The notes: generated by a model from the letters alone, not told the origin. 64,000 nucleotides of DNA from Bacteroides ihuae (GCF_900104585.1 NZ_FNVX01000004.1:806001-870000), one strand, 5' to 3'. Positions 7,157 to 16,540 are shown, counted from the first letter of the stretch. Program-made: numbers and translations.

Positions 7157-8731
7157 ATGTTACGACTAAGACAGATTTTACAGATGCTAGGCAATGGTAT
7201 TCCACAAGCTGATATATGTGGAATTGTTCATTGCAGCAAACGTACCGTATCGGGTTATCGGAAGATTGCATCGACGACGAGACAAAGTTTTGAAGAGCTG
7301 CTAGCAATGGCAGACAGTGAGCTGGAAACCATCTTTATGCCCCCAAAGAATGCACTTAATGACGATGGACGTAAGCAGGAGCTTGAACGCATGATGCCGG
7401 AAATTATCAAGCGCCTGGGTCGCAAGCATGCCAATGTCCAGTTTGTATTTGAGGATTACTACCATAAGGAATGTCCCAGCGGTTATGGTTATACTCAATT
7501 CAAGAAGCATGTTAGCTCTTATAGAGAGAAAAATGACTACTCCTATCACAACGTCTATGAGCCCGGTAAGGAATGGCAAATAGACTTTGCCGGAGATGCC
7601 TTGTTTCTGACCGACAGGCTCACCAAGGTGAGACAGAAACTGGTGGTATTGGTATGCGTGATGCCCTACAGCAATCTGCCATTCATGATGGCCATGCCCA
7701 ATGCCACTACCGAATGGTTTTTCCATGGACTCAACAAAGGACTAGAATTTATAGGTGCTGTCCCCCATACAGCCAAAAGTGACAACATGAAACAATGGGT
7801 AACGAAATCTGACCGCTACAGCCTTACGTTTTCGGATGCCAATGTGGAATGGGCGATGTATTACGGCATAGAACCTACAGCTTGTCGCGTGCGCAAACCC
7901 CGTGACAAAGGACCTGTTGAGGGTGCTGTGGGCCAACTCTACAAGTACGTGTATGCCCGCCTTGAAGGTGAAGAGTTCTACGCTTTGGATGCACTGAACG
8001 ATCGCATCCTTGAACTCCTTGAAGAATATTGTAGTCTTCCCTTCAAGGGTTCTACCCGGTGGGAGATCTTTCAGAAGTATGAGAAGCCTGAAATGAATCC
8101 GTTGCCGGATCAAATGTATCGTCTTCGTATGCGCAAGGAGGTTAAGCTTAGCAGTACATACCATGTATGTGTAGGCAGTGAGCGCCACTTCTACAGTGTC
8201 CCGTTTAAATATGTCGGACAAAAGGTTAAAATCATGTGGGACGTGCACTCTGTAGAGATCTATGTGGGTACAATATGCGCTTGTATGCATCGTAGAAGCC
8301 TCATACCATATGGCTACTCCACTGAGAAATCGCACATGCCGGAGAATCATACTGCATACGAGCATCGCAAGGAGCAGAATGCCGCAACACTCATAGAAAG
8401 AGGTGCGCGCATTGGGCAATCTGTTGAATGGGCAATAACAGACATCCTCCAGCGCACCACTTTCCCTCAGCAAGCATATGGGAAATGCAACGGACTGCTT
8501 GCTTTGGCAAAGAAATATGGCAGAAGCAGATTGGAACATGCTTGCATGATGATGAGAGAAGAAACGGATGTGGCAAGCTATAAGACTCTCTGTAATATGC
8601 TTAAGAATAATCGGGATTTGGCTTCCGGTGAGAAAGAATCTATTTCAAGAACTCCCTTTAACGACAATGTGAGAGGATCTTCTGCGTACACGTCCATACC
8701 ATCACTTAGAAAGGAGGCCGACCATGAATGA
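7157..8731 (+). CDS. istA: IS21-family transposase IstA
   Basis: A 524-residue IstA. The N-terminus carries a helix-turn-helix (ILQMLGNGIPQADICGIVHCSKRTVSGYRK, residues 6-35). The integrase-type catalytic core begins at WQIDFAGDALFL with its first Asp, continues through TAKSDNMKQWV with the second acidic residue, and reaches the Glu in DKGPVEGAVGQLY. A C-terminal beta-rich domain follows. The stop codon overlaps the start of istB by 8 bases, which usually means translational coupling. Length and motifs look intact. Confidence 0.92.
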   Translation: MLRLRQILQMLGNGIPQADICGIVHCSKRTVSGYRKIASTTRQSFEELLAMADSELETIFMPPKNALNDDGRKQELERMMPEIIKRLGRKHANVQFVFEDYYHKECPSGYGYTQFKKHVSSYREKNDYSYHNVYEPGKEWQIDFAGDALFLTDRLTKVRQKLVVLVCVMPYSNLPFMMAMPNATTEWFFHGLNKGLEFIGAVPHTAKSDNMKQWVTKSDRYSLTFSDANVEWAMYYGIEPTACRVRKPRDKGPVEGAVGQLYKYVYARLEGEEFYALDALNDRILELLEEYCSLPFKGSTRWEIFQKYEKPEMNPLPDQMYRLRMRKEVKLSSTYHVCVGSERHFYSVPFKYVGQKVKIMWDVHSVEIYVGTICACMHRRSLIPYGYSTEKSHMPENHTAYEHRKEQNAATLIERGARIGQSVEWAITDILQRTTFPQQAYGKCNGLLALAKKYGRSRLEHACMMMREETDVASYKTLCNMLKNNRDLASGEKESISRTPFNDNVRGSSAYTSIPSLRKEADHE

Positions 8732-9458
8732 ACTTGCTTCAATTGTAGAACGCCTAAAGGCTCTTAAACTGAGCGGTATGGCTGAAGCGGTCAGTGATAT
8801 TATAAAGCTTCCTGTGCAGATGCGGCCAAGCTTAGAAATGGCTCTGTCAAAAATGCTGGAAACGGAAATCCGTTGTCGTGATGACAGCCGAACTACCAGA
8901 CTGCTGAAGGAGAGCAAATTGAGATACCAAGTACTTGTCGAGGATATCACTTGTTCGACTGCCCGCAACTTTACCCGTGAGCAGCTAACCTCTATTGCTG
9001 ACTGCGGTTTTGTGCGGCGTGGAGAAAATCTGCTTATTACGGGGCTTACTGGATGCGGAAAATCATATCTGGCATGTGCTCTTGGACATCAAGCCTGTAC
9101 GCTTGGCCTGAAAACACTTTATCTGAACATGAACCGATTTGTCGATGTACTCAAACAGTCACGCCTTGACGGAACCTTCTCACAGATGTTGTCACGACTA
9201 GACAAGAACGATCTTATCGTCCTTGACGATTTTGGGTTGCAGAAAATGGACAGTGATACACGTATAGCATTGCTTACATTACTAGAAGAACGCTATGAAA
9301 AGAAGTCAATGATTATTATGTCTCAACTTCCTTTGGACAAGTGGTATGACTACATAGCGGAAGCTACACTTGCTGATGCCATCATGGATAGGCTGATAAA
9401 CTCATCTCATCACCTGAATCTTGAAGGACCATCATTACGAAAGAGAAAAAATAAATAA
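8724..9458 (+). CDS. istB: IS21-family helper ATPase IstB
   Basis: A 244-residue AAA+ ATPase that assists IstA in target selection. Walker A is GLTGCGKSYLACALG (about residues 109-123) and Walker B is DLIVLDDFGL. The N-terminal helical domain (LKALKLSGMAEAVSDI) is typical. The start overlaps the end of istA (ATGAATGA). The gene appears intact, so the element may still be able to move. Confidence 0.92.
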   Translation: MNELASIVERLKALKLSGMAEAVSDIIKLPVQMRPSLEMALSKMLETEIRCRDDSRTTRLLKESKLRYQVLVEDITCSTARNFTREQLTSIADCGFVRRGENLLITGLTGCGKSYLACALGHQACTLGLKTLYLNMNRFVDVLKQSRLDGTFSQMLSRLDKNDLIVLDDFGLQKMDSDTRIALLTLLEERYEKKSMIIMSQLPLDKWYDYIAEATLADAIMDRLINSSHHLNLEGPSLRKRKNK

Positions 9459-9643
9459 AATAGAATCAGAGAGAGATACCTTTTGGCGGTGTGCAACCAC
9501 CCTTGAGAAGTATCTCTTTACGACGTTCATATCACACATTTGGTACCGGTACCAGCCAACGCTACGAGCGGTACCACGAAAGTGTCGCACACGGTACCAA
9601 GGGAGTGATATAGCGGTACCAAACGGGCGATATTATCAAATGT

Positions 9644-10844
9644 AGAGTTAGAACCAAAATCATATATTGATTTAAGTCAAAATGAATTATTTATAGCTTC
9701 TTCAGGTGATACTAAAATTATTTATGTGACTTCTAATTGCAACTGGGCCGCTACAAACACTTCCGATTGGTGCATCATTAATACTAACAAAGGCACTGAA
9801 AAGCCTAATATCGAAGTAACGGTCTTGCCCAATAAGACAGATTCCACACGAAAGACAATAATAAAAATAACAGATGGGATAATTAAACAGACCTTAAATA
9901 TCGCCCAAGACAGTAATAACAAAGCACATCAGCTTGATTGGCACACATTTCCAGTCAATTCAATAACATCAGCAAATTATACATTGGGAAGCAATGGCAT
10001 TGAAAGAATATATAATATAATAGGAAACAGAATATTCATCAATGGATATATACAAAAAAAAATATATCATGGAAATCTAATTAATAACAACTTAAATGGC
10101 TTCGTTGACCTAGTAGATTATCCGAATTATACATACAATACGATTACGGTGGGAAGTTTTGTGAATGGAAAAGCCTTCATAAAGACATTCATTCCATCAT
10201 ATCAAGAGACTGGAGATCTAGCCAAAGAGGTTCTACAATCGTTGCCAATCCAAAATTTGCAATTTAATTATAATAATTCACCTATTAAATATACTTCGTA
10301 TAGACAACTGAATCTATTAGGCAAGGGCAATCTTGGAACAAACTTAGAGGAAATAATTTCAGGTCATTCATATCTTGAAAAAGAAATGAACAAAAAAAAT
10401 GGCTTTATTTATTCATATAACATGGTTTTATTTGACCTAGTTATGGATAATCAAGAAGAAATAATAACTGAAAAGATTACGGATGAGAAAATATTAAAAA
10501 ACTTGTCATGTATCAAAAGTATAAATTATGGAAGAACGGCTTACTTATTAATTGAAACTGATGAAAATGAAATTACTGTAAATAATATAATAATAAAAAT
10601 AAGAAAAGATGAGCCTCTTACTGAGTATGAAATATCACTTTTCAACACACTGGATGTCTATTATTTGCACTTTGATAATAATCTTAAAATTATTGCCGAA
10701 AAAGGCAAAGGCAATAATAAAGAAGTAGTCAAGAAATATATGAATAGTATAAATGGTTCTAGTATCATCCCGCTTACCTTTTCTACTCAAAGCTATTCGG
10801 ACCATTCATCAACAAACGTTAATTATACTATAGTATTACAATAA
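9644..10844 (+). pseudogene. BACON domain plus short CDC-like domain, 3' part of IS21-split gene
   Basis: The open frame continues from the IS21 junction for 400 codons. The first ~90 residues form a BACON domain (FIASSGDTKIIYVTSNCNW, then DWCIINTNKG, then TLNIAQDS), a module often found N-terminal in Bacteroidetes exported proteins. The rest resembles the cytolysin core of its two downstream neighbours: CIKSINYGRTAYLLIETDE matches the YVNSIxFGRxxxxxxES motif of this superfamily, and the end NVNYTIVLQ lacks an extra C-terminal domain, so it is a short form. Without the signal peptide the 3' part should not be exported. An internal GTG at 9726 could start a cytoplasmic fragment, but I see no reason to expect function. 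Confidence 0.75.
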
Positions 10845-10878
10845 GTCTATTAGTTTCCAACATCTAATTTTTTAAACC

Positions 10879-11934
10879 ATGAAAACGAAAAAAACTTTAA
10901 AACTGACGAATCTATTTCTGGCCTGTTTATACACAACAGCCTTTTTCTCCTGTACCAATGGCATAGAGATCAATAATTCTATTGAGCCGCAAAGTTCCAA
11001 ATACGTTCCTAAACCTATCATCTTACCCACTAAAAGCCTGGGATGGGATGCATCATATCATCCAAACCAACCTAATATGCGCTCTAACGAGAATCACAGC
11101 CACGAAATGGCGGTTGTGAGTGATAATATATTTGTTGGTGCAGTATACAGCGCAACCTCTATAAATGATCTAACATATTCATGGATTTCTAATACAGTAA
11201 AACCAATAGATGTTGCATTTACTTTTCCAAGATACTATTTTGACCAAATTCAAAGGCCATCCGTAACAGGAATGTATAGATCATTAAGCAAGGCTATACA
11301 ATCTCCTAACTTTACGGGCAAACAGTCACTGTCGTTTGAGTATGACTACAGACAGTTTTCGTATTATCAGGAATTGAAATTAGCATTTGGTGCAAATGTC
11401 AATATCGCTGGATTATTTAAACTCGACGCTTCAGTGAACAATACCAAGATAAGATCCAAATCAGGATTATTTGCGAGAATTGTACAAAAAAACTTTTCAA
11501 TGATCATGGATTATCCTATTGGTGGAAACGTTTTTCAAAATGAAAGTGATTTGACCAATTTACTGTCAAGAGAGCCATTATACGTTAATTCAATAATATT
11601 TGGTAGAATGGCCGTTATAGCGATTGAGAGTTCATACGAATACAATGAACTTAAAGTTGCTTTTCAAGCCGCTTTAACAGCAGGAAAAGTAGGTGTGGAA
11701 CTAAATATTTCTGCCGAACATAAGAAAATTCTTGAAGAGTCACAAATAAAATTATGCGTTTCCGGTGGAGCCGGTCAAGAAGTAGCAAAAATTGTAGAAG
11801 GATATAATGAATTCAAAAACTTCATCATCGCAGGTGGCGAGTTCACAACAGAAGTTCCTGGTGTCCCAATTTTCTTTACGGCTAATTACGCAAGAGATAA
11901 TTCCGTGTTTAATACAACATTTGCGACTAATTAA
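10879..11934 (+). CDS. CDC-like pore-forming protein, short form, lipoprotein
   Basis: A 351-residue protein with a lipoprotein signal (FFSC, Cys25) followed by a cytolysin-superfamily core. Diagnostic segments are YQELKLAFGANVNIAG (two helix-strand elements common to CDC domain 3), PLYVNSIIFGRMAVIAIES (near residues 231-249; compare the YISSVAYGR motif of thiol-activated cytolysins), the helix LKVAFQAAL, CVSGGAGQEVAK and the ending PGVPIFFTANYARDNSVFNT, which matches PGAPISYT...KDNS of CDCs. There is no domain 4 and no tryptophan-rich undecapeptide. Published work on Bacteroidota CDC-like proteins describes short and long partners that co-assemble into pores on bacteria. This would be the short partner of the next gene (79 bp gap). 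Homology is strong by motif; activity is inferred. Confidence 0.75.
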   Translation: MKTKKTLKLTNLFLACLYTTAFFSCTNGIEINNSIEPQSSKYVPKPIILPTKSLGWDASYHPNQPNMRSNENHSHEMAVVSDNIFVGAVYSATSINDLTYSWISNTVKPIDVAFTFPRYYFDQIQRPSVTGMYRSLSKAIQSPNFTGKQSLSFEYDYRQFSYYQELKLAFGANVNIAGLFKLDASVNNTKIRSKSGLFARIVQKNFSMIMDYPIGGNVFQNESDLTNLLSREPLYVNSIIFGRMAVIAIESSYEYNELKVAFQAALTAGKVGVELNISAEHKKILEESQIKLCVSGGAGQEVAKIVEGYNEFKNFIIAGGEFTTEVPGVPIFFTANYARDNSVFNTTFATN

Positions 11935-12013
11935 CACTTATTACTGTTATCAACATTCACAATAAAGATGTATTTCCGCTATATTTAACCATATTTCTTA
12001 TTCAATCGAGATA

Positions 12014-13507
12014 ATGAAAAACAAAATATTTTATTACTTATTTTGCATAATATTGGTTGGTTGTTCTACAGATCAACTGACCAACATGAACACTGAAAAT
12101 ATTGCATCCTCGGATAATGATATTAATATTGAAATTAAAACCTCACGGATGTATGGGGAAAATCTGCCGTCAGGAATTAGTACAACTCGCGCTAATGATC
12201 CATTTACAGAAATAAGAGAAGTTGAATGTTCTGAATCAATTGTTGTGCCGGAATTACAGCCACATATCTGGATAGGCAATATATTAACAAAGAACTCCGT
12301 AGCGGATTGTAATTATAAACCCCTGATATACCCAAGATCACCGATAACTCTAACTCTGACCTTACTAGGTGCTAATCCAACAACGATTGCCAATCCGTCA
12401 TATAGCAGTTTTATGCAATACGTACAGCAACAAACTACTATAGGTAACTTTTCTCAAAGTAATGAATTTAGTTGCACCACCGAACAGTTTACTTCATATA
12501 ATGAGTTGAAGGTTGCTTTTGGCAGCAATAAAAATACCGGCATGTTATTCTGGGGATCATCTTCCGTTGAAGATGGAGAGCATCATTCCATCAGTAAAGC
12601 AACCGGCCTATATGTAAAGTTTTACCAAACCAGTTTTAAAGCTGTTATGGACTACCCACAGGCAAAGATTGCATCCATTCCGGCAAATATGCTTGACTCA
12701 GCTGTGTATGTCAACTCTATATCGTTTGGCCGATTGGGTATAATGTCTTTAGAAACAAATTCCGCTGCCGAATACTCCAAAGTAACGATTAATCGAGTAT
12801 TTAAGAAGCTGCTTGTTAGTGGATCCAGTAGTCTAACAACCGAAGAACAAAATTTTCTAAATGGATGTGACTTTAAAGCTTATTTAATTGGTGGAAATGG
12901 AACTACTGGGGTTGAAACTTTTACAGGTTACTATGGCTTCATTCAACATATCAAAAAAGGCATTTTTAGCAAAAATGAGCCAGGAACACCCATCTTTTGC
13001 ACGTTCAACCATGTTAAAGACAATACTCCAGTAAAAGTCAACTTCAAATTTAACATTAAAAAAAGTCCATTGTATGTTGAATTTGCAAGGAAAACAGATG
13101 GACTTTATCTAAATTTCTACAGGAGCAGAAGTAAAGTGCCAGTTATAGCAGATCCAAAGATTGCTTTTGATTTACGTAGACAGTCATATAATTTATTTAA
13201 AGATTCGTACAATGACCCGATACGTGGGTGGATATGGATTTTACGTCCGGAACTAGTTTATGATACAAAAAAAACAGCTTATAATGCAGGATATCAAACA
13301 TCATTAAAGCTATATCCAGACGACGAATGCCCTGAAGGTGATAGTTTTGATACATCTATTCCTCACCAAGGTATCGAGATTTATCGTAGAGCCCAAATCA
13401 GATTAACCCCAAATGAGAATATACTTATAATGGGTAAAGACTATTATGGAGATGAAAAGCTTATTTTCCCATTTGAGGAATATCATGGATCGTTCAACCG
13501 CTATTAA
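12014..13507 (+). CDS. CDC-like pore-forming protein, long form, lipoprotein
   Basis: A 497-residue protein with a clear lipobox (ILVGC, Cys17). It shares the cytolysin core with the preceding gene: YNELKVAFGSNKNTGMLF, AVYVNSISFGRLGIMSLET (near residues 233-251), FKAYLIGGNGTTGVE, and PGTPIFCTFNHVKDNTPVKV. About 155 further residues follow the core (from KKSPLYVEFARKTDG to the end) and form an extra C-terminal domain, the position of the membrane-binding domain in long CDC-like proteins. No canonical undecapeptide is seen. The natural reading is the long, receptor- or membrane-binding partner of the short form. A terminator-like hairpin follows the stop. Confidence 0.75.
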   Translation: MKNKIFYYLFCIILVGCSTDQLTNMNTENIASSDNDINIEIKTSRMYGENLPSGISTTRANDPFTEIREVECSESIVVPELQPHIWIGNILTKNSVADCNYKPLIYPRSPITLTLTLLGANPTTIANPSYSSFMQYVQQQTTIGNFSQSNEFSCTTEQFTSYNELKVAFGSNKNTGMLFWGSSSVEDGEHHSISKATGLYVKFYQTSFKAVMDYPQAKIASIPANMLDSAVYVNSISFGRLGIMSLETNSAAEYSKVTINRVFKKLLVSGSSSLTTEEQNFLNGCDFKAYLIGGNGTTGVETFTGYYGFIQHIKKGIFSKNEPGTPIFCTFNHVKDNTPVKVNFKFNIKKSPLYVEFARKTDGLYLNFYRSRSKVPVIADPKIAFDLRRQSYNLFKDSYNDPIRGWIWILRPELVYDTKKTAYNAGYQTSLKLYPDDECPEGDSFDTSIPHQGIEIYRRAQIRLTPNENILIMGKDYYGDEKLIFPFEEYHGSFNRY

Positions 13508-13514
13508 TAATTGA

Positions 13515-13556
13515 GATCAATTTCCTCGAAAAAAGAGTTCTTCGAGGAAATTGGTC
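13515..13556 (+). terminator. Terminator-like hairpin after the long CDCL gene
   Basis: Arms GATCAATTTCCTCG (13515-13528) and CGAGGAAATTGGTC (13543-13556) pair over 14 positions with one G-T wobble. No long T-run follows. Confidence 0.6.
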
Positions 13557-13635
13557 TATCTCCCCAGGCTAATTCCCTAAAAATAGCAATACTGGTGCTT
13601 CTACATATTCTGTTTTCAAACCAATAAATAGTTAG

Positions 13636-13731
13636 AATATTTTTGATTCACCCGAAAACAAGTACGGAATATTTAATAATCCATGCATAAACGGAAGTTA
13701 CACGATATCAATAGGCACTGGTTATTATTAG
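13636..13731 (+). pseudogene. Possible 3' relic of a lost cargo gene
   Basis: The frame 13636-13731 translates to a protein-like ending (FDSPENKYGIFNNP, then GSYTISIGTGYY, then stop) but is closed upstream by TAG at 13633. It has no start and no full partner. It lies between the CDCL genes and the next lipoprotein gene, so it may be the tail of a deleted gene. Weak evidence. Confidence 0.25.
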
Positions 13732-13782
13732 GCTGGGGAATCACGATGTATTAATTCTTTTTTTACATAAATTAATAAAATC

Positions 13783-14397
13783 ATGAAAAGGATTGTCAGA
13801 CTATTCTTAGTTACATTTGAACCTATGAAAGTATTACACTATGTTTCAATAAGTGCTTTGCTTTTATTCTTCTCATGCAGCAAAGAAGAATTGAACCCAC
13901 CTGCCCCAACCTCTGATTATCCCAAATATTTCAAATTTGACAGAAGCGAAATCCAAGATTTCACCGTATACGCAGGTTCTCCGAACGGAGCAAAGGAAGT
14001 AACCACCGATTATTCACCTGATGACATTTGGGGATCTCGCTTGTCTATCCCTCCACAATCAATTACTTTGTACAGCGACTCTATTTTGGATTTTGATAAT
14101 GGGAGCAAAAAACACTATAAATCCAAAGAGGATTCTATTTATATAAGAGAAAGTGATGAGAGCTGGAGTAAAATTGGTTATAAAAAGAATGGTAAACTGA
14201 TTTATCATGTGGCTTTGATTTATACCTATCTCCGTCCGGATGAAGGAGTGCAAATGCTTTCAATAGAGAATTCCTATCAAGTCTTTAATTATAACCTCTT
14301 TTTTAAAACATATCCTTTCTCTCCATCAGATCTCAATTCAAGTCTGGAAAAAATAGCTTGGTGCAATATCTATACAACGTATGGCAGCGTCCAGTAA
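13783..14397 (+). CDS. Lipoprotein next to the CDCL genes, candidate immunity protein
   Basis: A 204-residue lipoprotein of no recognised family. The lipobox FFSC precedes SKEEL, a charged motif of the type that directs lipoproteins to the cell surface in Bacteroidetes. Two starts are possible: ATG at 13783 (long signal) or ATG at 13825, which gives a more usual 17-residue signal (MKVLHYVSISALLLFFSC). The mature part looks beta-rich (YFKFDRSEIQDFTVYAG, SITLYSDSILDFDNGSKKHY). It sits between the pore-former genes and the second regulator copy, where a self-protection gene would be expected; that role is inference from position only. Confidence 0.55.
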   Translation: MKRIVRLFLVTFEPMKVLHYVSISALLLFFSCSKEELNPPAPTSDYPKYFKFDRSEIQDFTVYAGSPNGAKEVTTDYSPDDIWGSRLSIPPQSITLYSDSILDFDNGSKKHYKSKEDSIYIRESDESWSKIGYKKNGKLIYHVALIYTYLRPDEGVQMLSIENSYQVFNYNLFFKTYPFSPSDLNSSLEKIAWCNIYTTYGSVQ

Positions 14398-14552
14398 TGC
14401 TGGTAACACTTCATATCGCAATATGCCATCATTCTTTACTGCATCCTACCATGAAATGTAGTTGAGTATACGTATTAGCCTTTTCAGATGCATTGTTCCA
14501 TCATATTCAAGCAAAATTTGGAAGATCACTTCGTTAGTCAAACAAAAAAACA

Positions 14553-14560
14553 TAACTTTG
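14553..14560 (+). promoter_or_regulatory. Promoter of regulator copy 2, -7 box TAACTTTG
   Basis: Conserved counterpart of 4824-4831, 34 bases before the start codon of the second regulator gene. Confidence 0.6.
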
Positions 14561-14593
14561 TGATGAATTAAAAACACAATCAGGCTAAAAGAG

Positions 14594-16300
14594 ATGAAGA
14601 AAGCTCGAATATTGTCGAATATACTAATACTACTGTTCACCTTTCTATTTATAGGATGTAAGCATCAACCTTCTGAAACTTTACCGGCCTTAAGAACCGC
14701 AGAACGATTAATCAATACTGATCCTGATAGTGCATCGAGTGTATTAAAACATCTACCATCTCCTGAGAAATTAGATGATGAAACGTTTGCGCATTGGTGC
14801 ATGCTATCGGGTAAAGTAACCGATAAAATCAATACTCCTATTTTGCCGACATTCCATTTAGACCGTGCTCTTAAGTGGTATGAAAATAACGGAACCCAAG
14901 AAGAGCAAGCACAAATGAAGCTCTATCTAGGACGTTCTTATGTAGCTGATGGTAATTATGACAAAGCCATGGCTATATACATTGACGCCTTAGAAATAGC
15001 AGAAAAAAACAAACTACATAATTTATGTGGATATATCAATTGTTATATGGGAGACTTATACGAGCAAGAAGACATGCAGAAACAAGCCATAGACAAATAT
15101 AAAACCGGTGCCAATAAATTCAAAACAGCAAACAATGTGAGGAGTTATGCTTGTGCTTTGAGAGATGTCGGTCGCGAGTACGCACTCATGGATTCATTAT
15201 CACGCGCCTTAAAAGTGATGCAAAAAGCAGATTCAATAGCGATCAGATTGAATGATGATAATGTTAAGGCTTCAATTAGTAATTCTCTGGGAAATATCTA
15301 CCAGATGCAACATAAATACGGAAAAGCTAAAACATGCTTCATCAAAGCATTGCGACAAGGAAATAATAAAATGCCCAGCTATATAGCACTTGTAAAGCTA
15401 TATATTGAGGCCGATTCAATACCCAAAGCATACGAATTGCTGCAAAAAGTTCCGCAAAACAACCCTGAATACACCTATTCTATCAAAGGGCTTTATCATC
15501 TAATCTACAAAGCCAAAGGTGATTACAAAAAAGCACTTGAGAATCTGGAAGAATATACAGAACTAATAGACTCAATAGTCTATGCCGACAATCAATCTAA
15601 AGTACTGGAAATAGAAACCAAATACAATGTTCTTAAGGCACAGTCGGAAATTGATGATTTGAAGATAGCCAAACAAAAATACATTATTATTCTGACTGTA
15701 TCCATCGCTTTCACGTTGCTTATCTTACTCTCCTACCACATATATAGAAAACAAACCATTTCGAAAATTCAAAAACAGCAAGAGGAATTGAATCAAACCA
15801 AAATCAAACTACTTGACCTCTCTCTGGAATTAGAGAAAAAGAGAAATCAGCTTGAAACGGCAAAGGCTAAAAATGAAAACGTAGATAAGTTACAAGAAGA
15901 GATAGCCGACTTGTCTTTAAAATACAAAAAACTGCAAAACAACATTTTGACCAATTCAGCAATCTACAAGAAGCTATCGCAACTAGCTAAACAAAATATG
16001 CCGGGCAATGATAAACCATTGATAACTGATAATCTCTGGCAACTTATAACGGATGCAATAACAGTTGCATATCCCAATCTGGAAAAGTTGGTGTATGACC
16101 TATGCCCGGACTTAACTTCCCAAGAATGGCAATATTGCTGCTTTTATATGTTCAACTATGACAGCTCCGATGAAGCTAAACTATTAAACATCAGCCCCAG
16201 TTCTGCACGAACAAAACACTTAAGATTAAGACAAAGGCTGAACATTACTTTAGAATCCAAAACAACACTATACGAATATCTAATCAATAGTATAGACTAA
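14594..16300 (+). CDS. Membrane-anchored TPR regulator with C-terminal HTH, copy 2
   Basis: A 568-residue near-duplicate of the protein at 4865-6568 with the same layout: lipoprotein-like signal ending LFIGC, TPR region, transmembrane helix near residues 362-383, coiled coil and C-terminal helix-turn-helix. By eye about 29 of 90 residues differ in the last part of the TPR region (about residues 240-329). Only about a dozen differ over the final ~235 residues, including the whole DNA-binding part. So the two proteins probably read different signals but bind the same DNA. The gene ends in NSID rather than QSM. It is followed by the same operator/promoter layout as copy 1. Confidence 0.8.
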   Translation: MKKARILSNILILLFTFLFIGCKHQPSETLPALRTAERLINTDPDSASSVLKHLPSPEKLDDETFAHWCMLSGKVTDKINTPILPTFHLDRALKWYENNGTQEEQAQMKLYLGRSYVADGNYDKAMAIYIDALEIAEKNKLHNLCGYINCYMGDLYEQEDMQKQAIDKYKTGANKFKTANNVRSYACALRDVGREYALMDSLSRALKVMQKADSIAIRLNDDNVKASISNSLGNIYQMQHKYGKAKTCFIKALRQGNNKMPSYIALVKLYIEADSIPKAYELLQKVPQNNPEYTYSIKGLYHLIYKAKGDYKKALENLEEYTELIDSIVYADNQSKVLEIETKYNVLKAQSEIDDLKIAKQKYIIILTVSIAFTLLILLSYHIYRKQTISKIQKQQEELNQTKIKLLDLSLELEKKRNQLETAKAKNENVDKLQEEIADLSLKYKKLQNNILTNSAIYKKLSQLAKQNMPGNDKPLITDNLWQLITDAITVAYPNLEKLVYDLCPDLTSQEWQYCCFYMFNYDSSDEAKLLNISPSSARTKHLRLRQRLNITLESKTTLYEYLINSID

Positions 16301-16414
16301 AAAAATCACCTGAAAATCAAAGCAATTTTCTTATCTTGTTCCTTCCCCATATTTAGAGCTATTTCATCGCAATAATTCTCTCCAAACAGGTTAAAAACAT
16401 ACATGCTTTTAGCT

Positions 16415-16475
16415 CGTGTCTATGCATAAGTATGTAACTCACTGATTATCAAGCATGGCATGTCTATGCATAAGT
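16415..16475 (+). promoter_or_regulatory. Candidate operator region, copy 2
   Basis: Direct repeats CGTGTCTATGCATAAGT (16415-16431) and CATGTCTATGCATAAGT (16459-16475), again 44 bp apart and ending 34 bp before the -7 box. The upstream palindrome seen in copy 1 is degraded here (AAAAACAT with ATGCTTTT near 16393-16410), so the direct repeats look like the functional element. Confidence 0.6.
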
Positions 16476-16509
16476 CATAAAAACACAATGGAAAATCACA
16501 ACACATTCA

Positions 16510-16517
16510 TAACTTTG
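16510..16517 (+). promoter_or_regulatory. Promoter of module-2 cargo, -7 box TAACTTTG
   Basis: Same box and spacing (31 bases to ATG) as 6781-6788. Confidence 0.6.
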
Positions 16518-16540
16518 ACAAAACTCAAATGGATAAAATC

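Larger units (their letters stand above)
6895..9639 (+). mobile_element. IS21-family insertion sequence (2745 bp) with ATGT target duplication
   Basis: The ends form an inverted repeat starting TTGATAATATC (left from 6895; right, on the minus strand, from 9639), followed by GGTACCG. Direct ATGT copies at 6891-6894 and 9640-9643 are the target duplication. Both ends carry multiple GGTACC repeats, several inside a longer ATATCACTTGATTGGTACC-like unit, the arrangement expected for IS21 transposase sites. It carries istA and istB, both intact. The insertion splits a BACON-CDCL gene. Confidence 0.93.

Noticed and set aside
7742-8539. 265-codon open frame antisense to istA
   Set aside because: Lies wholly inside istA, whose protein has clear IS21 motifs; the antisense translation has no recognisable domain and is rich in Cys, His and Phe as expected for a shadow frame.
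9421-9645. Short frame overlapping the istB end and the IS21 right end
   Set aside because: Overlaps istB and the terminal repeats; its end falls in the target-site region and it has no protein character.
12014-13507. Classical cholesterol-dependent cytolysin acting on animal cells
   Set aside because: No tryptophan-rich undecapeptide or cholesterol-recognition Thr-Leu region is visible, and the proteins are lipoproteins; a CDC-like bacterial system fits better.
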